Shown here: positions 8,688 to 18,318 of the stretch, piece by piece
How the letters are laid out: each line of letters opens with the position of its first letter
Position numbering within the stretch: position 1 is the first letter of the stretch
Assembly: GCF_031198435.1 (NCBI RefSeq)
Contig: NZ_CP133548.1
Coordinates: 62,001 to 126,000, forward strand
Direction: 5' to 3'
Source: Pleionea litopenaei
GTDB lineage: Bacteria; Pseudomonadota; Gammaproteobacteria; Enterobacterales; Kangiellaceae
DNA: 64,000 nucleotides
Made by a program: the position numbers and the translations under genes
Notes under the pieces: generated by a model
What the model saw: the letters and a program-made list of their open reading frames with translations, nothing else
Database searches by the model: none
What the model was told of the DNA's origin: nothing

Positions 8688-10718
8688 ATGCAGGTCTCTA
8701 GTTCTCTCCAACGAAAACTTATTTTCTCGATTTCAGGAGCACTTGCTCTGCTGTTAGGTATCGCAGGGTATTTTGTTAGCGTTAAGATAGCCGAGTTAGC
8801 CGAAGATAAGGTTTCATCACAAGCCGCTTCACTGCTTGAGTTAAAAGCACAAGAGGTCACCAGCTTCTTTACTGAGAGAGCACGAGTTCCGCTCACCTTC
8901 TTTCAAGATCCAAGAGTCACCACTTGGTTTGCCAATCACCGACAACGCGGCGCCAATCTCGATGGCGACGAGAAATATCAAGGCATTCACCAATCATTTA
9001 ACAAGATTGTTGCCAGTGATGAGACGATAAAATCGATCTTCATTGGGTCGGCCAATACTTTTGAGTACTTTTATGAGCAAGGGCGAGTGGGTGTTGATAC
9101 CGAAGGCGCCAATGCTGGAGATGTGAGTAAAGGCTATTTTACCAATAAGCGTCCGTGGTGGCATGAAGCATTGAAGCAAGATCGGCTGTACCTCACTTCA
9201 CCGCAAGTCGACGCGACGGATAAAACCGTTTCGTCAGTATTGCAAATGACGGTATATGGACCCAATCGGCAATTAATAGGGGTTGCCGGTGTCGATATTT
9301 TAATTACCACCGTCGGAGATTTGATTTCTCAAGTTCAATATGAAAATCAAGGTTCTGCGTTTCTTATCAATGAGCAGCAAGAGCTGGTTTATTTTGCAAG
9401 AAAGCAAGACGATTTAGAGCTAAATCAACCCTTGGCAGAGCTTGATGGCAAGTTTCAAAACAGCCAAGGATTTGCTGCGTTGAGTAGTCAGATTGCCAGC
9501 TCGGTCAGTGGCAAAGGCGTTCCAGTAGAATTAGAGGGTGTCGATTACCAAGTATTTTATGTACCTGTACAAGCTAAGGTACCCTATATTAATTGGACGT
9601 TGGGTCTGCTGGTTCCTGAGACAGTGATCAGTGAACCCATCGAACAAGCGGTGTTTTACTCAACACTTATTATCGTGTTGATTATTGTTGTTCTGTCTTT
9701 GATCACTTGGGTGATCAGTTTAAGAATCGTTCGGCCGGTAAAACAAATCGCGAATGCTATGTCAGACATAGCTCATGGCGATGGTGATTTAACTCGACGA
9801 CTCAGTATTGTGTCGAATGATGAAGTCGGAGCCGTCGCCACTGAGTTTAATCGTTTTATTGATAAAATTCAGGGGTTGATTTCACAGGCCACCACTAATT
9901 CAGAACAAGTCAGTAGCACAGCAGATCGAGTGTCAGATACCGCATCAAAACTCAACCAAGAGGTGGTTCAAGAGCGCGGACAAATGGACAAAGTCGCCGA
10001 CTCAGTTTCTCAGATGATGGGTGTCAGTGAAGCAATTAAACAGCAAGCGCAAAACGCCGATGCAGTGGTTGGTGAAGTTGCGAATTCCGTTGAAACGGTC
10101 GCAGATAATTCCAGAAATACTCAGCGAGTCATTAGCGAAGTATCACAAGCGATATCGAAAGCCACTGAAGCCGTCGTTGCTTTAAATGATGACGTCGGAG
10201 AAATCGGCGCGGTTTTAGACGTGATCAAAAATATTGCTGAGCAAACGAATTTATTGGCATTAAATGCAGCCATTGAGGCGGCAAGAGCGGGAGAGCAAGG
10301 GCGAGGCTTTGCGGTGGTTGCTGACGAAGTCAGGGTGTTAGCAACGCGTACACAAGAGTCTACCGATCATATTCAAAAAACCATCGAAAAGTTACAGTCG
10401 GGTGCCGCCATGGTTAAGCAATCGATGGAGCACAGCGATCAAATGAGTGACCAAGGCGTACAACAAGTTGAACAGGTCTTGTTGGCGATTGAGCAAATCG
10501 ATTCGGCGGTAGGGCAAGTGAAGCAAGTCAGTAAAGATATTTCTAGTGCTACTCAAGAACAAGAAACCATTGCCAACACAATTGAGAAAAACTTAACCGC
10601 GATTCATCGTTTGACCGAACTTATGGTTAATCACTCTGGTGCAATGGACCAAGACTCTCATCTACTGAATCAACTTTCTAGCGAATTACAAAAAATCGTC
10701 AAGCAGTTTAAAGTTTAG
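8688..10718 (+). CDS. Methyl-accepting chemotaxis protein with periplasmic Cache-type sensor
   Basis: A 676-residue receptor. TM1 is at about 10-32 ([17 protein letters not shown]). A periplasmic region of about 280 residues resembles a double Cache domain ([22 protein letters not shown]). TM2 ([17 protein letters not shown]) is near 325-345, followed by a HAMP domain and a long helical signalling domain. The conserved hairpin ([20 protein letters not shown]) sits near residue 520. It would signal through CheW/CheA to the flagellar motor. Double-Cache receptors usually bind amino acids or organic acids, but the ligand is unknown. No other che gene is nearby, and a terminator follows. Confidence 0.95.
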   Translation: MQVSSSLQRKLIFSISGALALLLGIAGYFVSVKIAELAEDKVSSQAASLLELKAQEVTSFFTERARVPLTFFQDPRVTTWFANHRQRGANLDGDEKYQGIHQSFNKIVASDETIKSIFIGSANTFEYFYEQGRVGVDTEGANAGDVSKGYFTNKRPWWHEALKQDRLYLTSPQVDATDKTVSSVLQMTVYGPNRQLIGVAGVDILITTVGDLISQVQYENQGSAFLINEQQELVYFARKQDDLELNQPLAELDGKFQNSQGFAALSSQIASSVSGKGVPVELEGVDYQVFYVPVQAKVPYINWTLGLLVPETVISEPIEQAVFYSTLIIVLIIVVLSLITWVISLRIVRPVKQIANAMSDIAHGDGDLTRRLSIVSNDEVGAVATEFNRFIDKIQGLISQATTNSEQVSSTADRVSDTASKLNQEVVQERGQMDKVADSVSQMMGVSEAIKQQAQNADAVVGEVANSVETVADNSRNTQRVISEVSQAISKATEAVVALNDDVGEIGAVLDVIKNIAEQTNLLALNAAIEAARAGEQGRGFAVVADEVRVLATRTQESTDHIQKTIEKLQSGAAMVKQSMEHSDQMSDQGVQQVEQVLLAIEQIDSAVGQVKQVSKDISSATQEQETIANTIEKNLTAIHRLTELMVNHSGAMDQDSHLLNQLSSELQKIVKQFKV

Positions 10719-10748
10719 TTGACTGGTAAAAGGATTAATTTAAGGGAT

Positions 10749-10778
10749 AAAAAAGGCCAACGAGTGTTGGCCTTTTTT
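10749..10778. terminator. Bidirectional terminator between convergent genes
   Basis: A stem (AAAAAAGGCCAAC / GTTGGCCTTTTTT) with a short loop and T-tracts on both strands. It serves the chemotaxis receptor and the convergent PhoX-like gene. Confidence 0.93.
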
Positions 10779-10803
10779 CTAACTTAATCAACAGACAAGA
10801 TGT

Positions 10804-12519
10804 TTATTCACCTTTTGGGTTATAAATCCAAATCATGTTGTTTTCATGGTTGCCAGTATCTTCACCAATCACCACTCGACCATCATTCAATACTAATAAA
10901 TTGTCAGGGTTAGAGATGTTTTCTACGTTACAACGGCTGCCTGCCGCATCCGCATCGTAAGGACCACCAACCACGGCGGGATCCATACGGGTAACATTGT
11001 AGTCGGCTTCTAAACCAAATCGGTAAACGACGCCACAACGATTCTCTTCGAGTTGAATATCACCAGTCGTGTCAGACATGCCACGAGCGACTTCTGACAT
11101 CGCCACATACATGTAAGGAATGGTTTTATTCGCAGCACCATTGTAATTGATCATGATGCCTTCCATTTTACGAAACTCAGTGGTCGCACCTTTTGCCTCC
11201 GCGGCTTTTAACGTTTCTAAGAAAGCGTAGCGGTCGTCGCCAGTGCCATTGGTTGCCCAATCAGCGATTTCTGCATCAGTGATGTAGCTGGTAGAACCTT
11301 CAACGTAATCAGTTTCATCAATACCGTCATAGTCAGCAATCCAACCAGCGATTTCAGTATTGTTAGAGCTTCCCAACTCAATCCACTCGATGTCAAAGCC
11401 CGCTTTAGTTAAGTCTGACGTTGCATCTTGGGTTAACTTAGCCGCGTATAACGTTCCTGCCGACAAGTCATTAGCGTTGGTCGCGACGAACTTATAGAAG
11501 GCTTTATCAGTACCATCATCGGTCAAGTAAACGGTTTTACGGTCGGGCATTACAACCGCATTTTCATGAGCGGAACGGCCGAGAGTAAAGTGTTTTACTG
11601 GTACCGGGGCGGCTTCTGTTGGGTCGGTGATCTCTACGATGTAACCGTAGTTGTAAGGGTTAGGGAATGTTCCTCCCAAATAATCTTTTACCAAGCTAAC
11701 ATCGGCGTAGTTAGGATACCCTGAAGCGTACGCTGGGTTATTCCATTGATCCGTATTCTCAGCTTCGTAGTTTTCTTCTGAAGTGAGTGGCGTACCCCAA
11801 GGAGATACACTACCGAAACAGTTAATCATGGTGCCTAGCACGGCTGCGAAGTTAACGTTAATGCCGTCGGTAACATTCCACGTGCCGTCGTCATTTTTAT
11901 CGACGGTTAAGCGTGTCATCGCCCCAGGTCGATCTTCCCATGCGGTGAATAAGAAGCCACTTTTGCCATCTGCGCTAGTCGGGATGAATGCATTGAAATC
12001 TGGATCTTGCGATTGCTTTAATTCAGCATCGTTTGCTGCATTGATGATGCCACCTAAACCGAAAGGAATGGCTCCCGCTAAGGTGTCATCTGCACGTCCT
12101 AGTGCTTGGAAGGTACCAACAGCAACTTGCGTGGTTTGACCCTCAGCGCTCGCGCTCGCTGGAACTGAAACTGGAGTGAAGCGCGGGTCTAGTTGATCTA
12201 AATCGAACCCAGCTACAACGCCAACCGCTGCATTATTTTCTGGTGCAGGAAGATCATCGGCTGGATGTTGAACATTAAAAAATAGCTCGCCATTGTCAGT
12301 TTTGTATAAGCCAGTTACTTCTGCTCCGAAAGGCACGGTTGCAAAACGGCTAAGTCTTGGTGGTGCGGTTAAATCTTGGCCATCGTTTCCTGCTGGTCCC
12401 GTTGGTCCTTGTGCGCCCATAGGACCCATATCGCCATCATCGGCACAACCCGCTAAAAATAAAGTAGAGGCAATCGCCACTGATAAGGTTGAACGAATAA
12501 ATATTTTTGTTGATTTCAT
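10804..12519 (-). CDS. PhoX-like (DUF839) lipoprotein with collagen-like N-terminal repeats
   Basis: About 571 residues from ATG 12519 (MKSTKIFIRSTLS); starts at 12531 and 12561 are also open and none has a clear ribosome site. The signal sequence ends in the lipobox FLAGC. A short collagen-like stretch of Gly-x-y triplets follows (GPMGAQGPTGPAGNDG). The rest resembles the beta-propeller of PhoX/DUF839 proteins: SAHENAVVMPDRKTVYLTDD, then NPDNLLVLNDGRVVIGEDTG. Family members include Ca2+/Fe-dependent alkaline phosphatases, but many DUF839 proteins have no shown activity. The neighbouring upstream gene on the same strand is a di-haem lipoprotein, so the two may act together at the outer membrane. 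Confidence 0.82.
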   Translation of the reverse strand: MKSTKIFIRSTLSVAIASTLFLAGCADDGDMGPMGAQGPTGPAGNDGQDLTAPPRLSRFATVPFGAEVTGLYKTDNGELFFNVQHPADDLPAPENNAAVGVVAGFDLDQLDPRFTPVSVPASASAEGQTTQVAVGTFQALGRADDTLAGAIPFGLGGIINAANDAELKQSQDPDFNAFIPTSADGKSGFLFTAWEDRPGAMTRLTVDKNDDGTWNVTDGINVNFAAVLGTMINCFGSVSPWGTPLTSEENYEAENTDQWNNPAYASGYPNYADVSLVKDYLGGTFPNPYNYGYIVEITDPTEAAPVPVKHFTLGRSAHENAVVMPDRKTVYLTDDGTDKAFYKFVATNANDLSAGTLYAAKLTQDATSDLTKAGFDIEWIELGSSNNTEIAGWIADYDGIDETDYVEGSTSYITDAEIADWATNGTGDDRYAFLETLKAAEAKGATTEFRKMEGIMINYNGAANKTIPYMYVAMSEVARGMSDTTGDIQLEENRCGVVYRFGLEADYNVTRMDPAVVGGPYDADAAGSRCNVENISNPDNLLVLNDGRVVIGEDTGNHENNMIWIYNPKGE

Positions 12520-12561
12520 TGTGCTGTCCATCTTTGTTTGAGTTAATGTGACGATCGACAC

Positions 12562-12926
12562 CTTAACGACTTAAGATGAACAAATTATAACGACTAGACG
12601 AAGCTTTTATGGCTGAGATATTTCGGATTTGTGACGAACGAAAAATACTCAGGTGGAATCTCTCTGTAGGTGCGTATTTAGAACGAAAGTTCAATCCGTA
12701 TTTTTGATAGGGTGTTCAACCAACCTCCAGCTTATAAGTTGAATAACTTGAACGAACGAACGGCTGGAAAGGAGTAAACAGAATGTTTACTCAGTATTGA
12801 ATCGGGTGTTGCTTAAGTAATCTTAAAACGTATTAAGTCATCTGAAGCTTTTGAAGTGATTTTTAAATTACTCTCAAACTACTTTTAAAATTTTCTTAAA
12901 TGACTTAAGCAACACCTTGAAAACCT
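12562..12926. other. Intergenic region, promoter side of the PhoX-like gene
   Basis: A 365-bp AT-rich gap between two minus-strand genes. It contains the long inverted repeat listed at 12805-12916 and a smaller hairpin-capable segment near 12728-12770 (CCAGC...GCTGG, with AAGTT/AACTT inside). I see no ORF. Confidence 0.5.
12805..12916. repeat. Inverted repeat pair enclosing 84 bp (hairpin or small MITE-like element)
   Basis: GGTGTTGCTTAAGT at 12805-12818 is an exact inverted copy of ACTTAAGCAACACC at 12903-12916. Pairing continues imperfectly inward (AATCTTAAAA against a TTTAAGAAAA-like partner). The whole 112-bp unit is noncoding and lies just downstream of the di-haem gene. No convincing target-site duplication is visible. 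Confidence 0.75.
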
Positions 12927-14564
12927 TTATTGCCAATTTAATCGCAGGTCCCAAGCCATGACTCGAGATTCGATGGATAGAGGAGGCTGAGTTTCATCGA
13001 CTTTAGTATGAACGTTTTTCAGAGGCGCAATGTTAGTGTCGCGCCCAAAAATATAATTTTGATGCCTAACTATGTGAGTATAAGCCTTATTTAATTCCAA
13101 TGCTCGCTGTGGTGTTGGAGTGATTAACTCGTAGACATCGGCATTCATTATTGCATTAACATCGAGTTCTCCCTCATCGGTAAACCAGCGACTTAGCATT
13201 TCTTCATTACTTCGGAACTCATTACCGCCGCTCACTCGCTTAAAGTAGTTTAAGATTTCTCCACCAGGCTCGGCAATGGAAGGCGCATCTTTCATTCCTT
13301 TCAAGTTGATGTAACCAAATCCTTTAGGGCCAGGTACTTTTCTACCGAATGCAAATGTATGATCAATGGTTGTTCCTATTGCACTATGACAACCCATGCA
13401 GAACATTTTTTCTTCATACGATTGTGGTCTTAAACGGCCATCATAGTCTTCTATAAAGCCGCTAATTTTCCATCCGTACCCATTTTCAAATCCTTCATCT
13501 TTATGGTTGACAAATGTGGGTAGCTCTTCTTCGATTTTTTCTTTACGTTCTCGTCGATATCGATTGTCAATGTCGGCCTTACTAAGCTCTCGAAACTTTT
13601 TCATGTAGCGCAATTCTTTCAGTCGTTTCGGAACAACAATCTGCTGATTTTCGTCAACGCCAACGTAACGCACACTGTGCATAAACTCAGTACCTTTCGG
13701 GTATTGTTGATACAACACTTTAACGCTATGAGCATCTCCGAAATAAGTACCTTGCGGCATTAAAGTGGTGACTCGCTCTTCGAGTTGTCCATTATTATTA
13801 ATATCTCGATTAATCAGCGTTTCGTTGGTTGGAAATACGTCTATTGAGTCGAGAGACTTAATACTCAGTTCGAGTAACGCAAGATTTAAAAAGTAAATCG
13901 ACTCACTAAATTGACCCTTATCTTCCCTAAAATGTTGTGGGAGACGAATAAGCACGTCATCAGTTGCACCGTTGGTGGGCCAAAAGGTACTGGGAAGAGG
14001 CTTGTAATTAAACGCCACCCAGTAACTGTTGTCGAGTGCTAGACCTTTCGTATCAAAAGCCTTCGCTGCAAGATGATAATTGGACAAGTCAGGAACAAAT
14101 CCTTGCCATTTCTCGGCTTTTAATCGCGCTGATAGATCGGAATAATTGTCTTGATTAATGTAGTCTAAAATTTGTTGATCCGAAATCTGTTGGTTCCACT
14201 GACGTCGGTCGGTGAATAAGTTTTGCCAATGATTTTCAGTCCCTATGTCTGAGAAAATATAGCCGCCTTGTAAACCGAAATCGCTCAGTTGATTATATCG
14301 AGTGTTCTGTGCATCTGGATAAGACTGGTGGCAAACATAGCAGGGATTATGCGTTTGTTCAGTTTTTGTGTAACACATCGCCGGAACCGTCGCTTCTTGA
14401 TTCAGCAGTTTCTGATTGCTAACTTCCGTTCTTTGGGCTTCATGGACCCTCGGTAGTAATTGGTCAAGCTCATCTTGTCCGGGCTCAAACTGGCAAGCTG
14501 TCAATAGTAGGCAGAGTGAGAAGGTAGCAATGGTCGGTTGTTGTTTCATATCATTAACTGTCAT
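12927..14564 (-). CDS. Di-haem cytochrome c-like lipoprotein
   Basis: A 545-residue protein with a lipobox (LLLTAC) in its first 25 residues, which indicates a lipid-anchored envelope protein. Two c-type haem motifs are present: CYVCH near residue 76 and CMGCH near residue 390. They are far apart, which suggests two haem-binding segments in a larger fold. I do not recognise the rest. It precedes the PhoX-like lipoprotein gene on the same strand, though 365 bp separate them. An electron-transfer or oxidoreductase role in the periplasm is likely; the partner is unknown. The ATG at 14549 gives a more compact signal sequence (MKQQPTIATF) and may be the real start. Confidence 0.75.
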   Translation of the reverse strand: MTVNDMKQQPTIATFSLCLLLTACQFEPGQDELDQLLPRVHEAQRTEVSNQKLLNQEATVPAMCYTKTEQTHNPCYVCHQSYPDAQNTRYNQLSDFGLQGGYIFSDIGTENHWQNLFTDRRQWNQQISDQQILDYINQDNYSDLSARLKAEKWQGFVPDLSNYHLAAKAFDTKGLALDNSYWVAFNYKPLPSTFWPTNGATDDVLIRLPQHFREDKGQFSESIYFLNLALLELSIKSLDSIDVFPTNETLINRDINNNGQLEERVTTLMPQGTYFGDAHSVKVLYQQYPKGTEFMHSVRYVGVDENQQIVVPKRLKELRYMKKFRELSKADIDNRYRRERKEKIEEELPTFVNHKDEGFENGYGWKISGFIEDYDGRLRPQSYEEKMFCMGCHSAIGTTIDHTFAFGRKVPGPKGFGYINLKGMKDAPSIAEPGGEILNYFKRVSGGNEFRSNEEMLSRWFTDEGELDVNAIMNADVYELITPTPQRALELNKAYTHIVRHQNYIFGRDTNIAPLKNVHTKVDETQPPLSIESRVMAWDLRLNWQ

Positions 14565-14714
14565 TATTTAAAGGTCTGGCGAGTATACTAGTGAGACTTC
14601 ATGACACTTTGATTAAACATTTAAGTAAAAAATCTCAGGTTTTGGCTATAATTGACAGTTGAGAGAAAAGCTAAGAAATGATACCTATGCTGTAGTCACG
14701 CGCTCGAGCAGCGT

Positions 14715-16490
14715 ATGAGTACAGAGAATGAAGGTAAATGGATGTTAAAAACGGTCAGTGTTCCCACGCAATTTGAACCCTTGTTTGAAGAAGCTGAGAA
14801 AAAAGTACATCAGTTTTTTGAACAGCAGCGACAGGCGCCAGAAGAAGGCACCATCGAAATTCATGGCTCTCGCTATGTGCTTGTGCGCGGCGCAGCATTT
14901 TCGGTTGAATTTTTCCAGTTGGTGCGCAAAATCTTTGGTTCAGATAAGCACTTAGAAGCCGATCGCTTTTCTGCTAGCTTGCTGTATGAACTGGCACATG
15001 CTGTTGGTCAGTCTGACGCCCGTAATTTTCATGAAACAATGGGACTCACCGATCCCATTGCTCGACTTTCAGCCGGACCAATACACTTTTCTCATACGGG
15101 TTGGGCGTTTGTTGATATTTTGCCTGAATCACAGCCATCACCTGACGAAGATTTTTTTCTTGTATACAAACACCCATTTTCATTTGAGTGCGATGCTTGG
15201 TTAGAGACTGACTCTCAAGTAGAGCACCCTGTTTGCATCATGAATGCGGGATACTCCAGTGGTTGGTGCCAAGAAAGCTTTGGCATTCCTTTAGAAGCTC
15301 GAGAAATTACCTGTCGTTCATTGGGGGATGAAAGCTGCTTGTTTATCATGGCTCAACCGCAATGCATTGAGCAGAAAATAAATGATTACATCGATGGTCA
15401 TTCAGAACTTGAGTTAGCCGATCAACAACTCGCCTTTAACTCTTACCTTGGTAGTAATACTTCTTTTGAGCAGCATTCTACCGATGAAAAACCATGGCAC
15501 TCGTCGTTGCATCAGCGTTTACTGACTTATGCTCGAAACTTAGAGTCTACGCAAAAGCAGCTGTCAGAAAATATTCGGCTTTTAGAGGCTGAAATTGAAG
15601 AACGTAAACGGATAGAGCGGGAGTTACAGGAGTCTGAAGTTCGTTGGCGAGAGCTGACCGATGCTACTTTTGATGCCATCTTGGTCAGTCGAGATTCTAG
15701 AATTTTAGACTGGAACTTTGCTTCGACAAAACTGTTTAACGTTACGCCAGAAGTGTTAGAGAAAGTGTCGTTAATCGAGCTGTTTGGTGAAGAGCATCGT
15801 GAGAAAATTGCTGAAGCTATTAAAAGCGGAGAAACTCAAATTACCTCACTGCAATTATTGCAGTCGGGTAAAGAGACCATTGTTGATATTCAAATTCATC
15901 AGACTCATTATCGGGATAAGCCGGCACTTATATTTGCCGTTCGTGATGTAACGGAGCAGACTAAAGCGATGCAACGTTTGGAGCGTTTGGCGAATTATGA
16001 CGCTTTGACTGGCTTACCAAATCGAACTCGATTTCAGCGCATTGTTAATCGCAGTATTTTAGCTTCAAACTTCAGCGATAAACATGGCATGTTGTTTCTT
16101 GACCTAGATAACTTTAAAGCGATCAACGATAACTTTGGTCATTCGGCCGGAGATTTATTGCTGTATGAATTGTCGCGTCGAATGAGCGAGGCGATTCGAG
16201 GGAATAATACCATTTGTCGACTTGGTGGAGATGAGTTTGCTGTTTGGATTCCTGATTTAGAGTGTGATGAAGATGCTGAGCAAGTCGCCCGACAAATTAT
16301 TCATTGCTTAAAAACGCCCATTGAAATTCAACGCGTCAGTCATCGGGTAACCTTTAGTATCGGTATTGCCATTTACCCTCACGACGGTACCGACTATGCG
16401 ACTTTGTCTCGCCACTCAGACACGGCAATGTACCAAGCGAAAAAATTGGGTAAAAATAGATTCTGTAGTTATTCGCAAGTAAAACGCTAG
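14715..16490 (+). CDS. Diguanylate cyclase with XylR_N/V4R and PAS sensor domains
   Basis: 591 residues. The N-terminal about 220 residues resemble the activator domain of XylR/DmpR-type sensors (MGLTDPIARLSAGPIHFSHT). They end in a V4R segment with conserved Cys residues (EITCRSLGDESCLFIMA), which in relatives binds small aromatic ligands and may hold a metal. A coiled coil (about 275-305) and a PAS domain (about 305-420) follow. The GGDEF domain carries an intact RLGGDEFAVWI motif, so c-di-GMP synthesis is likely. No EAL domain is present. No transmembrane segment is seen, so it should sense a cytoplasmic, perhaps aromatic, compound. A bidirectional terminator follows. Confidence 0.9.
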   Translation: MSTENEGKWMLKTVSVPTQFEPLFEEAEKKVHQFFEQQRQAPEEGTIEIHGSRYVLVRGAAFSVEFFQLVRKIFGSDKHLEADRFSASLLYELAHAVGQSDARNFHETMGLTDPIARLSAGPIHFSHTGWAFVDILPESQPSPDEDFFLVYKHPFSFECDAWLETDSQVEHPVCIMNAGYSSGWCQESFGIPLEAREITCRSLGDESCLFIMAQPQCIEQKINDYIDGHSELELADQQLAFNSYLGSNTSFEQHSTDEKPWHSSLHQRLLTYARNLESTQKQLSENIRLLEAEIEERKRIERELQESEVRWRELTDATFDAILVSRDSRILDWNFASTKLFNVTPEVLEKVSLIELFGEEHREKIAEAIKSGETQITSLQLLQSGKETIVDIQIHQTHYRDKPALIFAVRDVTEQTKAMQRLERLANYDALTGLPNRTRFQRIVNRSILASNFSDKHGMLFLDLDNFKAINDNFGHSAGDLLLYELSRRMSEAIRGNNTICRLGGDEFAVWIPDLECDEDAEQVARQIIHCLKTPIEIQRVSHRVTFSIGIAIYPHDGTDYATLSRHSDTAMYQAKKLGKNRFCSYSQVKR

Positions 16491-16498
16491 TTTGTTGC

Positions 16499-16538
16499 AT
16501 CATTTAACGACTCAAACAATACTGAGTCGTTAAATGAT
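16499..16538. terminator. Bidirectional terminator with 16-bp perfect stem
   Basis: The inverted repeat ATCATTTAACGACTCA / TGAGTCGTTAAATGAT has 16 perfect pairs and an 8-nt loop. It lies between the convergent GGDEF gene and gloA. There is no long T-tract, but the position fits a shared terminator. Confidence 0.8.
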
Positions 16539-16545
16539 TAAACCC

Positions 16546-16965
16546 TTACCAGCTGCCTTGGCTTTCCATGCTCGCCCAAGGTTCTTTGCGCTCTAGCGCA
16601 TCACCTTTCTGTAGCAATTCAATTGAGATGCCATTCGGATCTTTGATAAAGGCCATTCGTCCATCGCGAGGTGGTCGTAAAATAGTCACTCCCATATCTT
16701 GTAAGTGCTGACACATAACATAGATGTCATCGACTTGATAAGCTAAATGACCGAATTGATCACCGTGACTGTATTCTCGGTCATCATGGTTGTGTGTGAG
16801 TTCAACCATAGGTCCATGCTCATCTTCGCCCAAAAAGTACAAACTAAACTTAGCGTCTGGATAGTCATTTTGCTTGATTAATTTGAGTCCTAAACCGTCG
16901 GTATAAAAGCGGATAGAAGCTTGCGGATCCGTGGTTCGAATCATCGCATGTAAAAATCGAGACAT
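16546..16965 (-). CDS. gloA: Lactoylglutathione lyase (glyoxalase I)
   Basis: A 139-residue VOC-superfamily enzyme that converts the methylglyoxal-glutathione hemithioacetal to S-lactoylglutathione in the cytoplasm. The four expected metal ligands are present: His6 (FLHAMIR), Glu55 (MVELTHN), His73 (FGHLAYQVD) and Glu116 (ISIELLQ). The length fits the short, Ni2+-type bacterial enzyme. It stands alone, convergent with the GGDEF gene and divergent from the flavoprotein gene. Confidence 0.95.
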   Translation of the reverse strand: MSRFLHAMIRTTDPQASIRFYTDGLGLKLIKQNDYPDAKFSLYFLGEDEHGPMVELTHNHDDREYSHGDQFGHLAYQVDDIYVMCQHLQDMGVTILRPPRDGRMAFIKDPNGISIELLQKGDALERKEPWASMESQGSW

Positions 16966-17097
16966 CTTTACTCCTTACGTGCATTTAATTTGAATTCTCA
17001 TGCTATTATACGCCACTGACATAGTAAAACCATGCTTTGTTAGGGCATATGATGCCGCGATAAAATAGTAAAAATGAGAAAGAGTTAAACTACCCCA

Positions 17098-18279
17098 ATG
17101 AAGTCATTTGATGTTGTTATTATTGGCGCTGGTGCTGCTGGGTTAATGTGCGCAATAAGTGCAGGTTCTCGTGGTAAATCAGTGTTAGTACTAGAACATG
17201 CCCGTAAAGTTGGACGAAAAATATTGATGTCCGGTGGTGGACGCTGCAACTTCACCAATATGTACACAGAGCCAGACAATTTTCTTTCTCAAAACCCGCA
17301 TTTCTGTAAATCTGCATTAAGTCAATTTACCCAGTGGGACTTTATCGCCATGGTAGAAAAGCATGGCATTCCTTATCATGAAAAAACGCTGGGCCAGTTG
17401 TTCTGCGATAATAGCTCGAAAGACATCGTTGATCTTTTGCTCTCCGAGTGTCAAGCCGTCTCGGTGGATATTCGCACGCGAGCTGAGGTTACCGCTATCG
17501 AACCACTCGCGTCCGGATTTCAGGTAAACTGTGGATCCCAGTCATTTCGTGGTCAATCATTGGTTGTGGCGACTGGTGGGTTAAGTATTCCATCGATGGG
17601 GCCTCATGGTTTTGGTTATAAAATTGCAGAGCAACTCGGATTAAGTATGGTCAAAACACGAGCCGCGTTGGTGCCATTCGTGATGGATAAACAATGGCAA
17701 AGTTGTTTTTCTGAATTGTCAGGGAGTAGCCTTGATGTTGTTGCTACGGCAGGGCATCAAAGTTTTCGAGAAGGTATGTTATTTACCCACAAGGGACTCA
17801 GTGGTCCGGCAATTTTACAAATCTCCTCTTATTGGCGCAGTGGAGAGAAGGTTACGCTCGATTTACTTCCGAATACAGATATTGCCGCTGAACTTATCAC
17901 TGCGCGAGAATCCAGCCCTAATATTTATCTACGAACTTGGCTAGCGCGTCTAGTCACCAAAAGAATGGCAGAGGCCTTTTGTCGGCATTGGTTTGAAGAC
18001 TTACCACTGCATCAATTGTCGAATAAAAAAATTCAAGAAATTGCGACTAAAATAAATCACCTAAGTATCATGCCTAACTCTACTGAAGGGTACAAAACGG
18101 CTGAAGTGACTTTAGGAGGAGTCAATACGGATCACTTATCCTCAAAGTCGATGATGGTGCAAGATATTCCGGGCTTGTATTTTATTGGTGAAACGGTTGA
18201 TGTAACTGGACATTTAGGTGGATTTAACTTTCAATGGGCTTGGGCATCGGGGTGGGCTGCGGGTCAACACCTCGAATAA
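17098..18279 (+). CDS. HI0933-family NAD(P)/FAD-dependent oxidoreductase
   Basis: A 393-residue flavoprotein. The N-terminal dinucleotide-binding motif is VVIIGAGAAGLMCAI, followed by the family signature KVGRKILMSGGGRCNFTN. The C-terminal FAD motif is GETVDVTGHLGGFNFQWA. This is the YhiN/HI0933 ('BaiN-like') family; the substrate is not known for most members. It is soluble and probably binds FAD. The gene is followed after 39 bp by a protease gene on the same strand, but no functional link is evident. Confidence 0.9.
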   Translation: MKSFDVVIIGAGAAGLMCAISAGSRGKSVLVLEHARKVGRKILMSGGGRCNFTNMYTEPDNFLSQNPHFCKSALSQFTQWDFIAMVEKHGIPYHEKTLGQLFCDNSSKDIVDLLLSECQAVSVDIRTRAEVTAIEPLASGFQVNCGSQSFRGQSLVVATGGLSIPSMGPHGFGYKIAEQLGLSMVKTRAALVPFVMDKQWQSCFSELSGSSLDVVATAGHQSFREGMLFTHKGLSGPAILQISSYWRSGEKVTLDLLPNTDIAAELITARESSPNIYLRTWLARLVTKRMAEAFCRHWFEDLPLHQLSNKKIQEIATKINHLSIMPNSTEGYKTAEVTLGGVNTDHLSSKSMMVQDIPGLYFIGETVDVTGHLGGFNFQWAWASGWAAGQHLE

Positions 18280-18318
18280 CTATTCATACCTAATAGTGCT
18301 TGATAATAGGAGTGTTTT

